Below, piece by piece: positions 9,058 to 17,900 of a stretch of 64,000 nucleotides of DNA; the first letter of the stretch is position 1; the number at the start of each line of letters is the position of its first letter. The notes under the pieces are model-generated. The model searched no databases. It had not been told where the DNA came from and worked only from the letters and a program-made list of their open reading frames with translations. The position numbers were made by a program, and so were the translations under genes. Origin of the DNA: Kitasatospora paranensis (GTDB lineage Bacteria; Actinomycetota; Actinomycetes; Streptomycetales; Streptomycetaceae); NCBI RefSeq assembly GCF_039544005.1, contig NZ_BAABKV010000001.1, positions 2,914,001-2,978,000 on the forward strand, in the 5' to 3' direction.

Positions 9058-10085
9058 CCGCGCCTCAGATCAAGCCCGCGACCGGTGCCGCGTACACCCG
9101 CATCCACGGTGTCGGCGGCTACCGCCCCGTCCGGGTCATCCCGAACTCCGAGGTGCTGAACTGGATCGACTCCTCGGACGAGTGGATCCGCAGCCGCAGC
9201 GGCATCACCGAGCGCCGCTGGGCCGGCGCGGAGGAGACCGTCGCCGAGATGTCGGTGCAGGCCGCCGGCAAGGCGATCGCGCAGGCCGGGATCGCGCCGG
9301 AGCAGATCGGCGGCGTGATCGTGGCCACCGTCTCGCACCTGAAGCAGACCCCGGCGATCGCGACCGAGATCGCCGACCGGCTGGGCTGCGGCACCGCGCC
9401 CGCGTTCGACATCTCCGCGGCGTGCGCCGGCTTCGGCTACGGCCTGGGCCTGGCGGACGGCATGATCCGCGGCGGCAGCGCCGAGTACGTGCTGGTGATC
9501 GGCGTGGAGCGGCTGAGCGACCTCACCGACACCTCGGACCGCTCGACGGCGTTCATCTTCGGCGACGGCGCGGGCGCCGCGATCGTCGGCCCGTCCGACA
9601 CGCCCGGCATCGGCAAGCTGATCTGGGGCTCGGACGGCTCGCAGCGCGACGTCATCACGCAGACCCAGGCGTGGGACACCGCGTTCGCCAAGGAGGACGC
9701 GGTCAACGGTGCGGGCGACGAGACCCGCTGGCCCGCGCTGCGGATGGACGGCCAGCCGGTCTTCCGCTGGGCGGTCTACGAGATGGCGAAGGTGGCCCAG
9801 CAGGCGCTGGACGCCGCCGGGATCACCGCCGACCAGCTCGGCGCGTTCATCCCGCACCAGGCCAACATGCGGATCACCGATGCGATGATCAAGACGCTGA
9901 AGCTCCCGGAGTCCGTGCCGGTGGCCCGCGACATCGCGGAGACCGGCAACACCTCCGCCGCCTCCATCCCGCTCGCCATGGAGCGCATGCTGGAGACCGG
10001 CGAGGCCAAGAGCGGAGACCTGGCGCTGATCATCGGCTTCGGGGCGGGTCTCGTGTACGCGGCCGCAGTCGTTACTCTCCCCTAG
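9054..10085 (+). CDS. fabH: 3-oxoacyl-ACP synthase III
   Basis: 343 residues. FabH starts fatty-acid synthesis by condensing an acyl-CoA with malonyl-ACP; in streptomycetes it prefers branched primers. The Cys-His-Asn triad is clear: Cys124 (ISAACAGFG), His268 (FIPHQANMR) and Asn299 (ETGNTSAAS). ATG 9054 overlaps the fabD stop. It is followed after 82 bp by acpP, with no strong terminator between. Confidence 0.96.
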   Translation: MTAPQIKPATGAAYTRIHGVGGYRPVRVIPNSEVLNWIDSSDEWIRSRSGITERRWAGAEETVAEMSVQAAGKAIAQAGIAPEQIGGVIVATVSHLKQTPAIATEIADRLGCGTAPAFDISAACAGFGYGLGLADGMIRGGSAEYVLVIGVERLSDLTDTSDRSTAFIFGDGAGAAIVGPSDTPGIGKLIWGSDGSQRDVITQTQAWDTAFAKEDAVNGAGDETRWPALRMDGQPVFRWAVYEMAKVAQQALDAAGITADQLGAFIPHQANMRITDAMIKTLKLPESVPVARDIAETGNTSAASIPLAMERMLETGEAKSGDLALIIGFGAGLVYAAAVVTLP

Positions 10086-10167
10086 GCGTCGGCACCCCCG
10101 ACCCCACCACACCCGTGCGGCGGTCCGCCGGACCGCTCGCAGACAACACCGAAGAGGAGCAGCCGCT

Positions 10168-10410
10168 ATGGCTACCAAGGACGAGGTTCTGGAAGGTCTC
10201 GCCGAGATCGTCAACGAGATCGCCGGCATCCCGGCCGAGGACGTCGAGCTCGACAAGTCCTTCACCGACGACCTGGACGTCGACTCGCTCTCCATGGTCG
10301 AGGTCGTCGTGGCCGCCGAGGAGCGCTTCGACGTGAAGATCCCGGACGACGAGGTCAAGAACCTCAAGACCGTCGGCGACGCCGTGGACTACATCCTCGC
10401 GAACGCCTGA
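10168..10410 (+). CDS. acpP: acyl carrier protein
   Basis: 80 residues, acidic, four-helix. Ser40 in DVDSLSM is the 4'-phosphopantetheine site. It carries growing acyl chains for FabH, FabF and the rest of the type II system. GAAGAGGAG lies 9 nt before ATG 10168. Its place between fabH and fabF, rather than beside a ketosynthase/chain-length-factor pair, marks it as the primary-metabolism carrier. Confidence 0.97.
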   Translation: MATKDEVLEGLAEIVNEIAGIPAEDVELDKSFTDDLDVDSLSMVEVVVAAEERFDVKIPDDEVKNLKTVGDAVDYILANA

Positions 10411-10468
10411 GCACCGCCCGCCGTACCCGTTGCGGCCGGTTCACCCCGGCCGCAGCGGTCGGCCGGTC

Positions 10469-10491
10469 CTCCCCGCCTTCCGCGGGGAGGT
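10469..10491 (+). terminator. intercistronic hairpin between acpP and fabF
   Basis: CCTCCCCGC (10469-10477), a 5-base loop CTTCC, then GCGGGGAGG (10483-10491). Lying 60 bases after the acpP stop and 60 before fabF, it could act as an attenuator or as a 3' stabiliser that favours acpP mRNA over fabF. Confidence 0.5.
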
Positions 10492-10550
10492 CCGGCTCCC
10501 CTCCCCCGGCCCCTCCGCCACCCCATGCACATGTGAGAGAAGAAGAACCA

Positions 10551-11818
10551 GTGACCGCTGAAAACCGCACCGTGGTCGTCACGGGTATCGGCGCCTTCAC
10601 GCCGCTGGGCGGCGACGCCGCCTCGTTCTGGGAGGGCCTGCTGGAGGGCCGTTCCGGCGTGGCCGCGCTGACCGAGGAGTGGGCCGCCGAGCTGCCCGTC
10701 CGGATCGCCGCGCGCACCGCGGTGGACCCGGGTGAGATCCTGCCCCGTCCGCTGGCCCGCAAGCTGGACCGCTCGGCGCAGTTCGCGCTGATCGCCGCCC
10801 GTGAGGCCTGGGCGGACGCCGGCTACGAGACCCCCGCCACCGACGAGTCGTCCAAGCTCGCCCCCGAGCGGCTGGGCGCGGTCATCGCCTCCGGCATCGG
10901 CGGCGTGACCACCCTGCTCGACCAGTACGACGTGCTGAAGGACAAGGGCGTCCGCAAGGTCTCCCCGCACACCGTGCCGATGCTGATGCCGAACTCCCCG
11001 CCGCCAACGTGGGCCTGGAGGTCGGCGCGCGCGCCGGTGTGCACACCCCCGTCTCCGCCTGCGCCTCCGGCGCCGAGGCGATCGGGTACGCGATCGAGAT
11101 GATCCGCAACGGTCGCGCGGACGTGGTGATCGCCGGCGGTACCGAGGCCGCGATCCACCCGCTGCCGATCGTGGCGTTCGCCAACATGATGGCGATGTCC
11201 AAGAACAACGACGACCCGCAGCGCGCGTCGCGCCCGTACGACAAGGCCCGGGACGGCTTCGTGCTGGGCGAGGGCGCGGGTGTCGTGGTGCTGGAGTCGG
11301 CCGAGCACGCCGCCGCCCGCGGTGCCCGCGTCTACTGCGAGGCCGTCGGCCAGGGCCTGTCCTCGGACGCCCACCACATCGCCCAGCCCGAGCCGACCGG
11401 TGCCGGTGTCGCCCGCGCGATCGCCGACCTGTTCGAGCACAACGAGCTGGACAAGGCCGAGGTCGTGCACGTCAACGCACACGCCACCTCGACCCCGCAG
11501 GGTGACACCGCCGAGGTGAAGGCGCTGTCCAAGGAGCTCGGCGAGCACCTGGACCACGTCGCCATCTCCGCCACCAAGTCGATGACCGGTCACCTGCTGG
11601 GCGGCGCCGGCGGCATCGAGACGGTGGCCACCGTCCTGGCGCTGTACAACCGCCTGGCCCCGCCGACCGTCAACGTGGACGACCTGGACGACGACATCAC
11701 CGCCGACATCGTCCGGGGCGAGCCGCGCAAGCTGCCCGCCGAGGGCCGGATCGCCGCGCTGAACAACTCGTTCGGCTTCGGCGGCCACAACGTGGTGCTG
11801 GCGTTCCGCACCGTCTGA
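10551..11818 (+). CDS. fabF: 3-oxoacyl-ACP synthase II (frame interrupted once)
   Basis: Rejoined length is 422 residues, normal for FabF, the elongating ketosynthase. GTG 10551 is preceded by GAGAGAAGAAG. The first frame holds to Pro-Asn-Ser149 (bases 10995-10997); after it the protein continues in another frame from GTG 11009 (VGLEVGARAGVHTP). Catalytic Cys (TPVSACASGAEA), first His (VNAHATSTPQGD) and second His (KSMTGHLLGGAGG) are all in the second frame. One C missing from the C-run 10996-10999 restores a perfect FabF, so I treat it as a sequence error in an essential gene rather than a pseudogene. A strong hairpin follows. Confidence 0.9.
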
Positions 11819-11828
11819 CCCGCACGGA

Positions 11829-11864
11829 GGGCGCGGTCCACGCCGGTCGGCGTGGACCGCGCCC
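11829..11864. terminator. terminator of the fab operon
   Basis: A perfect 16-bp stem (11829-11844 with 11849-11864) with a 4-base loop lies between the convergent fabF and DUF3145 genes and can serve both. Confidence 0.75.
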
Positions 11865-11881
11865 CTCCGGCGTGTGCGGGG

Positions 11882-12376
11882 TCAGACCACCTGGTGGAGC
11901 CAGCGGACGGGCGCGCCCTCGCCGGCGTAGCGGAAGGGCTCCAGCTCGTCGTCCCAGGGCTTGCCGAGCAACCGGGCGAGTTCGGCCTCCAGGTCGCCGC
12001 CCTCGGTCTTGACCCGCAGCAGGACGGCCCGCAGGCGGTCCTCGGGGATCAGGATGTCGCCGTGGAGGCCGGTGACGGCGTGGAAGATGCCGAGCGCGGG
12101 GGTCGAGCTGTAGCGCTCGCCCTCGGCGGTGGCGCTGGGCTCGCCGGTGACCTCGTAGCGCAGCAGCTGCCAGCCGCGCAGGGCGGAGGCCAGCCGTGAG
12201 GCGGTGCCGGGCTCACCCTGCCAGGAGAGCTCGGCACGCCAGTCGCCGGGCGCGGCGGGCTGGCGGATCCAGTCGAGGCCGACCCGCACGCCGAGCACAC
12301 CCGCGACCGCCCACTCGACGTGCGGGCACAGGGCGCGGGGAGCGGAGTGGACGTACAGCACACCACGTGTCGTCAC
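11882..12376 (-). CDS. DUF3145 family protein
   Basis: 164 residues from GTG 12376, the start that gives the conserved family beginning (M)TTRGVLYVHSAPRALCPHVE. The domain covers the whole protein; no catalytic motif is assigned to it and the function is unknown. It is conserved in actinobacteria at the end of the fab operon, in opposite orientation, as here, which hints at a role connected with lipid metabolism. An upstream extension is open but is AT-rich promoter-like DNA and lacks family similarity. Confidence 0.85.
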   Translation of the reverse strand: MTTRGVLYVHSAPRALCPHVEWAVAGVLGVRVGLDWIRQPAAPGDWRAELSWQGEPGTASRLASALRGWQLLRYEVTGEPSATAEGERYSSTPALGIFHAVTGLHGDILIPEDRLRAVLLRVKTEGGDLEAELARLLGKPWDDELEPFRYAGEGAPVRWLHQVV

Positions 12377-12656
12377 CGGGACCTCCAGGCTGTGGACGAG
12401 GGTCGCCTTCCCCAGCTGCCTCGTGCCGCGCCCCGGAAGGGGTTCCGTCGGTGGCTTCCGCCTCCCCGTGATGCTCAACCTACTCGACATTAGGTAATCA
12501 AATTGAGCAAAACGGACAAGCTTTCCCTCCATGCTAGTCGAATCCTCAACGGGGTCCACCCCTCCCCGGTCACTCTCCCCCGAACGGACCTATGGCCGGC
12601 GCGGCCGCCCTGCGGGCGCGCCCCGCACGGCGACTGACGGCCCGTCGGCCGCACGC
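12377..12656. other. intergenic region with probable DUF3145 promoter
   Basis: No gene supported. An unusually AT-rich patch near 12480-12510 (CATTAGGTAATCAAATTGAG) stands out from the surrounding GC-rich DNA and probably holds the minus-strand promoter of the DUF3145 gene. Confidence 0.4.
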
Positions 12657-12696
12657 ACACGGAGGAGGCTGCCCCGGCGGGCGGCCTCCTCCGTGT
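12657..12696 (-). terminator. intrinsic terminator of the NADP-dependent oxidoreductase gene
   Basis: ACACGGAGGAGGC (12657-12669) pairs perfectly with GCCTCCTCCGTGT (12684-12696), 13 bp around a 14-base loop, 16 bases past the stop codon of the downstream-facing gene. Confidence 0.75.
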
Positions 12697-12712
12697 CATC
12701 CGTGACGGAGTG

Positions 12713-13732
12713 TCAGAGCTTGACGACCATCTTCCCGGTGTTGTCGCCGCGCAGCAGGCCGATGAAGGCCTCGGCGGCGTTCTCCACGCCCTCGACGACG
12801 GTCTCGTCGTAGCGCAGGCTGCCGTCCTTCAGCCAGCCGGCCGTCTCGGCGACGAACTGCGGCTGGAGCGCCGCGTGGTCGCGCACCAGCAGGCCCTGCA
12901 GGCGCAGCCGCTTGCCGATCGCGGCGGCCAGGTTGCGCGGGGCGGCGGGCGGGGTGGTGTCGTTGTACTGGGCGATGGCGCCGCAGAGGACGACCCGGCC
13001 GTGCGGGTTGAGCGAGGCGATCGCGGCCTCCAGGTGGTCGCCGCCGACGTTGTCGAAGTAGACGTCGATGCCGTCGGGAGCGGCCTCGGCGAGCTGCTCG
13101 GCGACCGGGGCGTCCTTGTAGTTGAAGGCGGCGTCGAAGCCGTAGTCGTCGACGAGCTTGGCGACCTTCTCGGCGGAGCCCGCCGAGCCGATGACCCGGG
13201 CGGCCCCCTTGAGGCGGGCGATCTGGCCGACCAGCGAGCCGACGGCGCCGGCGGCGCCGGAGACGAAGACCGTGTCGCCCTCCTTGAACGAGCCGACCTC
13301 CAGCAGGCCCGCGTACGCGGTCAGACCCGGCATGCCGAGGACGCCGAGGTAGTACGGGAGCGGGGCGAGCTCCGGGTCGACCTTGACGGCGTGGGCCGCG
13401 TCCAGGGTGGCGTACTCGCGCCAGCCGAGGCCGTGCAGCACGGCGTCACCGACCGCGAAGCCCTCGGCGCCGGAGGCGACGACACGGCCGACGGCGCCGC
13501 CGTCCATGGCCGCGCCGATCGCGAACGGCGGGACGTACGACTTCACGTCGTTCATCCGGCCGCGCATGTACGGGTCGACCGAGAGGTAGGCGTTGCGGAC
13601 CAGGATCTCGCCGGGGCCGGGCCGCCGGACGGGCGCCTCGACCAGGGCGAAGTCGCTCGGCACGGGTCGGCCGTGGGGCCGGGCCGCCAGGTGCCACTCG
13701 CGGCCGGTGGTGGGGGTCTCCTGCGCTGCCAT
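12713..13732 (-). CDS. NADP-dependent medium-chain oxidoreductase (CurA/prostaglandin-reductase type)
   Basis: 339 residues. It matches the zinc-free leukotriene B4 12-hydroxydehydrogenase/alkenal reductase branch of the MDR superfamily: NAYLSVDPYMRGRM in the catalytic domain, GMPGLTAYAGLLEVG, and the nucleotide motif VFVSGAAGAVGSLVGQIARL. Such enzymes reduce the C=C bond of enones and alkenals with NADPH. The catalytic-zinc Cys ligands are absent, as expected. It is divergent from a MarR gene, with a perfect inverted repeat between, so it is probably repressed by that MarR and induced by electrophiles. Confidence 0.88.
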   Translation of the reverse strand: MAAQETPTTGREWHLAARPHGRPVPSDFALVEAPVRRPGPGEILVRNAYLSVDPYMRGRMNDVKSYVPPFAIGAAMDGGAVGRVVASGAEGFAVGDAVLHGLGWREYATLDAAHAVKVDPELAPLPYYLGVLGMPGLTAYAGLLEVGSFKEGDTVFVSGAAGAVGSLVGQIARLKGAARVIGSAGSAEKVAKLVDDYGFDAAFNYKDAPVAEQLAEAAPDGIDVYFDNVGGDHLEAAIASLNPHGRVVLCGAIAQYNDTTPPAAPRNLAAAIGKRLRLQGLLVRDHAALQPQFVAETAGWLKDGSLRYDETVVEGVENAAEAFIGLLRGDNTGKMVVKL

Positions 13733-13783
13733 GACTCTGCTCCCTCGTGGTGTTCGCTACATGAAAGGTTGAACGACTGAAGC

Positions 13784-13799
13784 AATCGTGGACACGATT
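13784..13799. promoter_or_regulatory. MarR-type operator
   Basis: AATCGTG, two spacer bases, CACGATT: a perfect 7-2-7 inverted repeat in the 95-bp gap between the divergent oxidoreductase and MarR genes. Its size and position fit a MarR dimer site. A direct repeat GTTCAGG also lies nearby. Confidence 0.6.
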
Positions 13800-13827
13800 A
13801 GTTCAGGATGTCAAATGTTCAGGTACC

Positions 13828-14280
13828 ATGGAGGCCATGGAGACGCAGCCGCCCACCGATCCGATCACGCTGGAGGTCACCGACCTGATGGCGAGCCTGG
13901 TCGGGATCTTCCACCGCGAGTACGAGGAGGCCGCTGCCGCCCGCTCGCTCACCGGGGCCCAGGCCAAGGTGCTCGCGCTGCTCAGGCGCGGCCCGATGCC
14001 GATGCGGCACATCGCGCAGACCCTCAGCTGCGAACCCTCCAACATCACCGGCATCGTCGACCGGCTGGAGTCCCGCGGGTTCGTCACCCGCGAGGCCGAC
14101 CCGCAGGACCGCCGGGTCAAGCTGGTCGCCGCCACCGTGCCCGGCGCCGTCGCCTCCGCCGAGCTGCGCGAGTCGCTCAACTTCGCCCGCGAGCCGCTGG
14201 CCGCCCTCGCCCCCGAGGAGCGGACCCAACTGCGCGACCTGCTGCGCCGGATGCTCGAAGGCGCCACCCCGGCGCCCTGA
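13828..14280 (+). CDS. MarR-family transcriptional regulator
   Basis: 150 residues. The winged helix is recognisable: LTGAQAKVLALLRRGPMPMR, HIAQTLSCEPSNITGIVDRL, then SRGFVTREADPQDRRVKLV for the wing with the usual DPxDRR. Dimerisation helices flank it. ATG 13828 is used; ATG 13837 is an alternative three codons in. Divergent from the enone reductase across a shared operator, so autorepression and control of the reductase are likely. Confidence 0.88.
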   Translation: MEAMETQPPTDPITLEVTDLMASLVGIFHREYEEAAAARSLTGAQAKVLALLRRGPMPMRHIAQTLSCEPSNITGIVDRLESRGFVTREADPQDRRVKLVAATVPGAVASAELRESLNFAREPLAALAPEERTQLRDLLRRMLEGATPAP

Positions 14281-14494
14281 CCGGCCGTCGGCCCCCGAAC
14301 GGCCCGCCCCCGTGCTCCGGGGCCGGGCCGCCGTGCGTACGCTCCCCCGTGAGAACGGTGCATCACCCTCTGCCGGATCGCGTCGGCATGTAACCGAACG
14401 GCCGGACAGGCCGTCTCAGTAGTGGCGGCACACAGGCGTGCCCGCCCTTCCGCCTGCCGGGCCGTCAGCGGCCGAACAGAGAGCACACTCCGAC

Positions 14495-16023
14495 ATGACC
14501 GAGAAGAGCCGGCCTGCCCCGGGTACCTCCCGCCGCGCGGGCCGCCTCGCCAGGACCGCCGGTGCGACCGCCGCCGTCCTGGTGCTCGCCACCGCCGGCG
14601 CCGGCGCCTGGTTCTACCACCGCATCGACCACAACATCACGACGTTCTCCGCCGACGGCGTCGCCACCAGCCGCCCCCGGCCGCCCCCACCGTCTCCGGC
14701 GGCGGACGCCCCGTCAACGTCCTGCTCCTGGGCTCCGACACCAGGACGGACGGCAACGACGCGCTGGGCGGCGGCGAGGAGGGCGTCGGGCACTCCGACA
14801 CCGCGATCCTGCTGCACGTCTACGCCGACGGGAAGCACGCGGTCGGCGTCTCCATACCCCGCGACACCCTCGTCACCGTCCCCGCCTGCAAGCTGCCCAG
14901 CGGCTCGTGGACGAAGGCCCGCACCAACCAGATGTTCAACTCCGCCTTCACGGTGGGCGAGTACCCGCAGGGCAACCCGGCCTGCACCCAGAACACCGTC
15001 GAGGCGCTCACCGGGCTGCGGGTCGACCACACCATCGTGGTCGACTTCAAGGGCTTCGCCGCGATGACCGAGGCGGTGCACGGCGTCGACGTGTGCGTCC
15101 CGAACGACGTCGACTCCTACGGCATCCGCCTGTCCAAGGGCCGGCAGACCGTCAGCGGCCAGACCGCCCTGGACTACGTGCGGGCCCGGCACGGCCTCGG
15201 GGACGGGTCGGACATCGGCCGGATGAAGCGCCAGCAGGCCTTCGTCTCCTCCTTCATCAAGAAGGTCGAGGCCCAGGGCATGGACCTCACCACCCTGCTG
15301 CCGCTCGCCGATGCCGCCACCAAGTCCCTCACCGTCGACCAGGACCTCGGCAGCGCGGCGAAGCTCGCCGCCTTCGCCCAGTCGCTCCAGGGCATCAAGG
15401 TCGACGGCATCACCTTCGTGACCGTCCCCTGGCAGTTCGCCGGTGCCCGGGTCACCCTCGTCCACCCGGACGTCGACACCCTCTGGCAGATGCTCCGCCA
15501 GGACGTCACCCTGGACGGCCGGTCCACCGCCCCCGGCGCCTCGCCGACGCCGACCGCCGGGCTGACCTCCGCCGCAGCGCCGACCCCGACCGGCGACCCG
15601 TCCTCCTCCGGTACGCCGTCCGCCGTGTCCTCCGCCTCGGCCGGTGCGGACGACACGGGTGTGCCGGTCCTGGTGCACAACGCCTCCGGCGGCGCCGGCA
15701 CCGCCGGCCGGGCGGCCGCCGCGCTGCGGACGCTCGGCTACGGGGACGTGACCGTCGGGGCCAACACCCGGACGAGGACCGGCACGGTGGTCGGCTACCC
15801 GGCCGGGCACCGGGCCGAGGCCGAGCACCTCGCCGCCCGGTACCCCGGGGCGGAGATCCAGCAGGACCCGGCCGCCGACGGCCTGATCCTCACCCTCGGC
15901 AGCGACCACGCCGCCGGCGACCCGACGGGCGCGGCCGTGCTCCCGACCACCGTCCCGTCCGGCATCTCCGGCAACACCCGGCCGGCCGACAGCGACCTCT
16001 GCTCGGACCTCAGCTTCGGCTGA
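14495..16023 (+). CDS. LytR-CpsA-Psr phosphotransferase with LytR_C domain (frame interrupted once)
   Basis: Rejoined length 509 residues. A cytoplasmic Arg-rich N-terminus and one membrane helix (ATAAVLVLATAGAGAWF, about 30-46) anchor it; the LCP domain outside has VNVLLLGSDTR, VSIPRDTLV and RARHGLGDGSDIGRM, the Arg/Asp set that binds polyprenyl pyrophosphate. A Thr/Ser/Pro linker leads to a LytR_C domain (VPVLVHNASGGAGTAGRAA onward). LCP enzymes transfer wall polymers from the lipid carrier to peptidoglycan. The frame changes at C-run 14674-14678, where one lost C restores SRPPAAPTVSGGG. The 3' end overlaps the next gene by 14 bp. Confidence 0.85.
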
Positions 16024-16924
16024 CCGCCGCCGCGGCTGCCTCGTCCGGCACCCCGGTGACCACCAGCGTCACCCGGGTGCCGGACACCAGCGCGCCCGCG
16101 GCCGCCAGGTCGTACACCGCCTGCAGCGCCTTGGCGACGTACCGGCGCTCCACGCCGATCCCGTGCCGCTGCTCGAAGTCGGCCGCGAACGCCTCCAGGG
16201 CGGCCGGCACCCGGCCGTAGCCGCCGCCGTGGTGCCCGTGGTGGATCCGCCAGCCGTCGAACGCGCGGCCGTGGGCGGCGCGGTGCAGCTCCTCCACCGC
16301 GGCCTCCAGGTAGCCCTCGCCGCGCAGCACCGCCACCCCGAGTGCGCGCGCCCCGGACGGCAGACCGGCGGCGATGCCCGCGAGGGTGCCGCCGGTGCCG
16401 ACCGGGCAGCACACCAGGTCGCGCGGGCCGAGGTCGCCCAGCTCGGCGGGCAGTGCGGCGGTGCCGTGCACCGCGAGCGCGTTGGAGCCGCCCTCCGGCA
16501 GCACCAGGGCGTCGGCCCACCGCCCGGACGCGGCCCCGCCGCCCGTCGCCAGCGCGCGGTAGGCGGCCCGGCTGACGAACTCCAGCTCCATGCCGTCCGC
16601 CTCGGCGGCCGCCAGCGACCAGTTGCGCGGCGCGGCGGCCAGTTCCTCGCCGCGGACGACACCGACGGAGGCGAGCCCGAGGGCACGCGCCGCGGCGGCG
16701 GTGGCGCGCAGGTGGGTGGAGTAGGCGCCGCCGAACGTGACCAGCCTCGTCCGGCCCTCGGCCAGCGCCCGGTCCAGGTTGGGCGTGAGCTTGCGCCACT
16801 TGTTTCCCGGCACGGTGGGGTGCAGCAGGTCGTCGCGCTTCAGGCGGAGCTCGACGCCGGCCCGGGCCAGCACCGGGTCGGCCACCGCGGTCAGCGGCGT
16901 CGGCAGGTCGGCGGGCAGGGGCAT
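16010..16924 (-). CDS. PLP-dependent D-cysteine desulfhydrase/ACC deaminase family protein
   Basis: 304 residues. Fold-type II PLP enzyme: Lys42 in PGNKWRKL is the cofactor lysine, followed by TFGGAYSTHLRATAAAA and the phosphate-binding PVGTGGTLAG. Members deaminate 1-aminocyclopropane-1-carboxylate or desulfurate D-cysteine; sequence alone does not separate the two, and D-cysteine desulfhydrase is the commoner activity. ATG 16924 has TATCCT about 8 nt upstream, suggesting a leaderless transcript. It is convergent with the LCP gene. Confidence 0.85.
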   Translation of the reverse strand: MPLPADLPTPLTAVADPVLARAGVELRLKRDDLLHPTVPGNKWRKLTPNLDRALAEGRTRLVTFGGAYSTHLRATAAAARALGLASVGVVRGEELAAAPRNWSLAAAEADGMELEFVSRAAYRALATGGGAASGRWADALVLPEGGSNALAVHGTAALPAELGDLGPRDLVCCPVGTGGTLAGIAAGLPSGARALGVAVLRGEGYLEAAVEELHRAAHGRAFDGWRIHHGHHGGGYGRVPAALEAFAADFEQRHGIGVERRYVAKALQAVYDLAAAGALVSGTRVTLVVTGVPDEAAAAAVSRS

Positions 16925-17007
16925 CGGCCCAGGATAGGAGGCGCGCCGGGCGACCGGTGCCCGGGGCCGCGGGCGGGTGCACGGCCGGGGCACCGCCGGG
17001 TGCGGGC

Positions 17008-17711
17008 TCAGGCCCGGGACGAGGACTGCAGGTGGGCGAAGACGACGACGTTGTCCGCGTAGTCGTGGGTCTTGCGGTCGTACTCCCCGGCGCAGGTGAT
17101 CAGGCGCAGCTCGGCGTCCGGGGTGTCGGCGTACACCTCCCGGTCGGGGAAGGCGTTCTTGGGGAAGGTCTGCACCGAGTCGACGGAGAAGACCGCGACC
17201 GTGCCGTCCGCACGGGTGATCTCCACGGTGCTGCCGGGCAGCATCACGTGCAGCATCAGGAAGACGGCCGGCCCGGTGGTGGTGTCGACGTGCCCGGCCA
17301 CCACGGCGCTGCCGCGCTCCCCGGGGTCGGCCCGTCCTTGTACCAGCCCACCAGGTTCCGGTCGCCGGCCGGCGGCGCGGCCAGCTGCCCGGCAGGGGTC
17401 AGCCCGAGCTCGGTGAAGGGCGCCTCGACGAAGAGCGACGGGATGTGGATCTTCACCGGCTTGGAGCGGGGCAGTGCGGGGGCAGCCTTGGCCGTCCTGG
17501 ACGGCAGCACCACCGGCGGTGCGGAGGCGGTCCCGACCGCGGCCGGGTTGGCGTCGGAGGACCGCGGGGCCGCCGGGGTGGTCTCGACGGACTGGTACAT
17601 CACCAGCAGGCCGACCGCGGCCAGTCCCATGGCCCAGCGCAGGGCCCCGCGGCCGCCGTCCGCGCCGCCGGGCCGGTCGGCCGGTCCGCCGCCGGCCTGG
17701 TTCTGTCCCAT
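17008..17711 (-). CDS. class F-type sortase (frame interrupted once)
   Basis: Rejoined length 234 residues. A Gly-rich start is followed by a membrane anchor (LRWAMGLAAVGLLVMYQSV, about 28-46) and a sortase domain: conserved IHIPSLFVEAPFTELGL, catalytic His in VVAGHVDTTTGPA, Cys in LRLITCAGEYD and a downstream Arg (DRKTHDY). Compact single-domain sortases of this sort are the actinobacterial class F. It should attach a secreted protein to the cell wall. One base is missing at C-run 17319-17322; restoring it gives PTPGERGSAVVAGH. The probable substrate gene lies just upstream. Confidence 0.85.
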
Positions 17712-17803
17712 CGGGTCCTGCCTCTCGTCCGGGGGTGGTGCGCACGGGCCGGAGCGGCCCCGCCGGGCGGGGCGGCTGCGGCGCACGGGTCGCGGGCCGC
17801 TGC

Positions 17804-17847
17804 GGCGTCCGGCCGGGCCCGGAGGGAACCGGGCCCGGCCGGACGCC
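17804..17847 (-). terminator. strong hairpin between substrate gene and sortase
   Basis: A perfect 19-bp stem (17804-17822 with 17829-17847) and 6-base loop, about 50 bases after the stop of the upstream gene. It should terminate or attenuate most transcription before the sortase. Confidence 0.75.
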
Positions 17848-17900
17848 GGAGGGGCGTCGCGAGTGGCGTCGCGTGGATCCGACTGCGGCGGCGCCGCAGG

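Noticed and set aside
8116..11818. Type II polyketide synthase cluster
   Set aside because: There is FabD-FabH-ACP-FabF with a FasR regulator and no chain-length factor, cyclase or tailoring genes, so it is primary fatty-acid synthesis.
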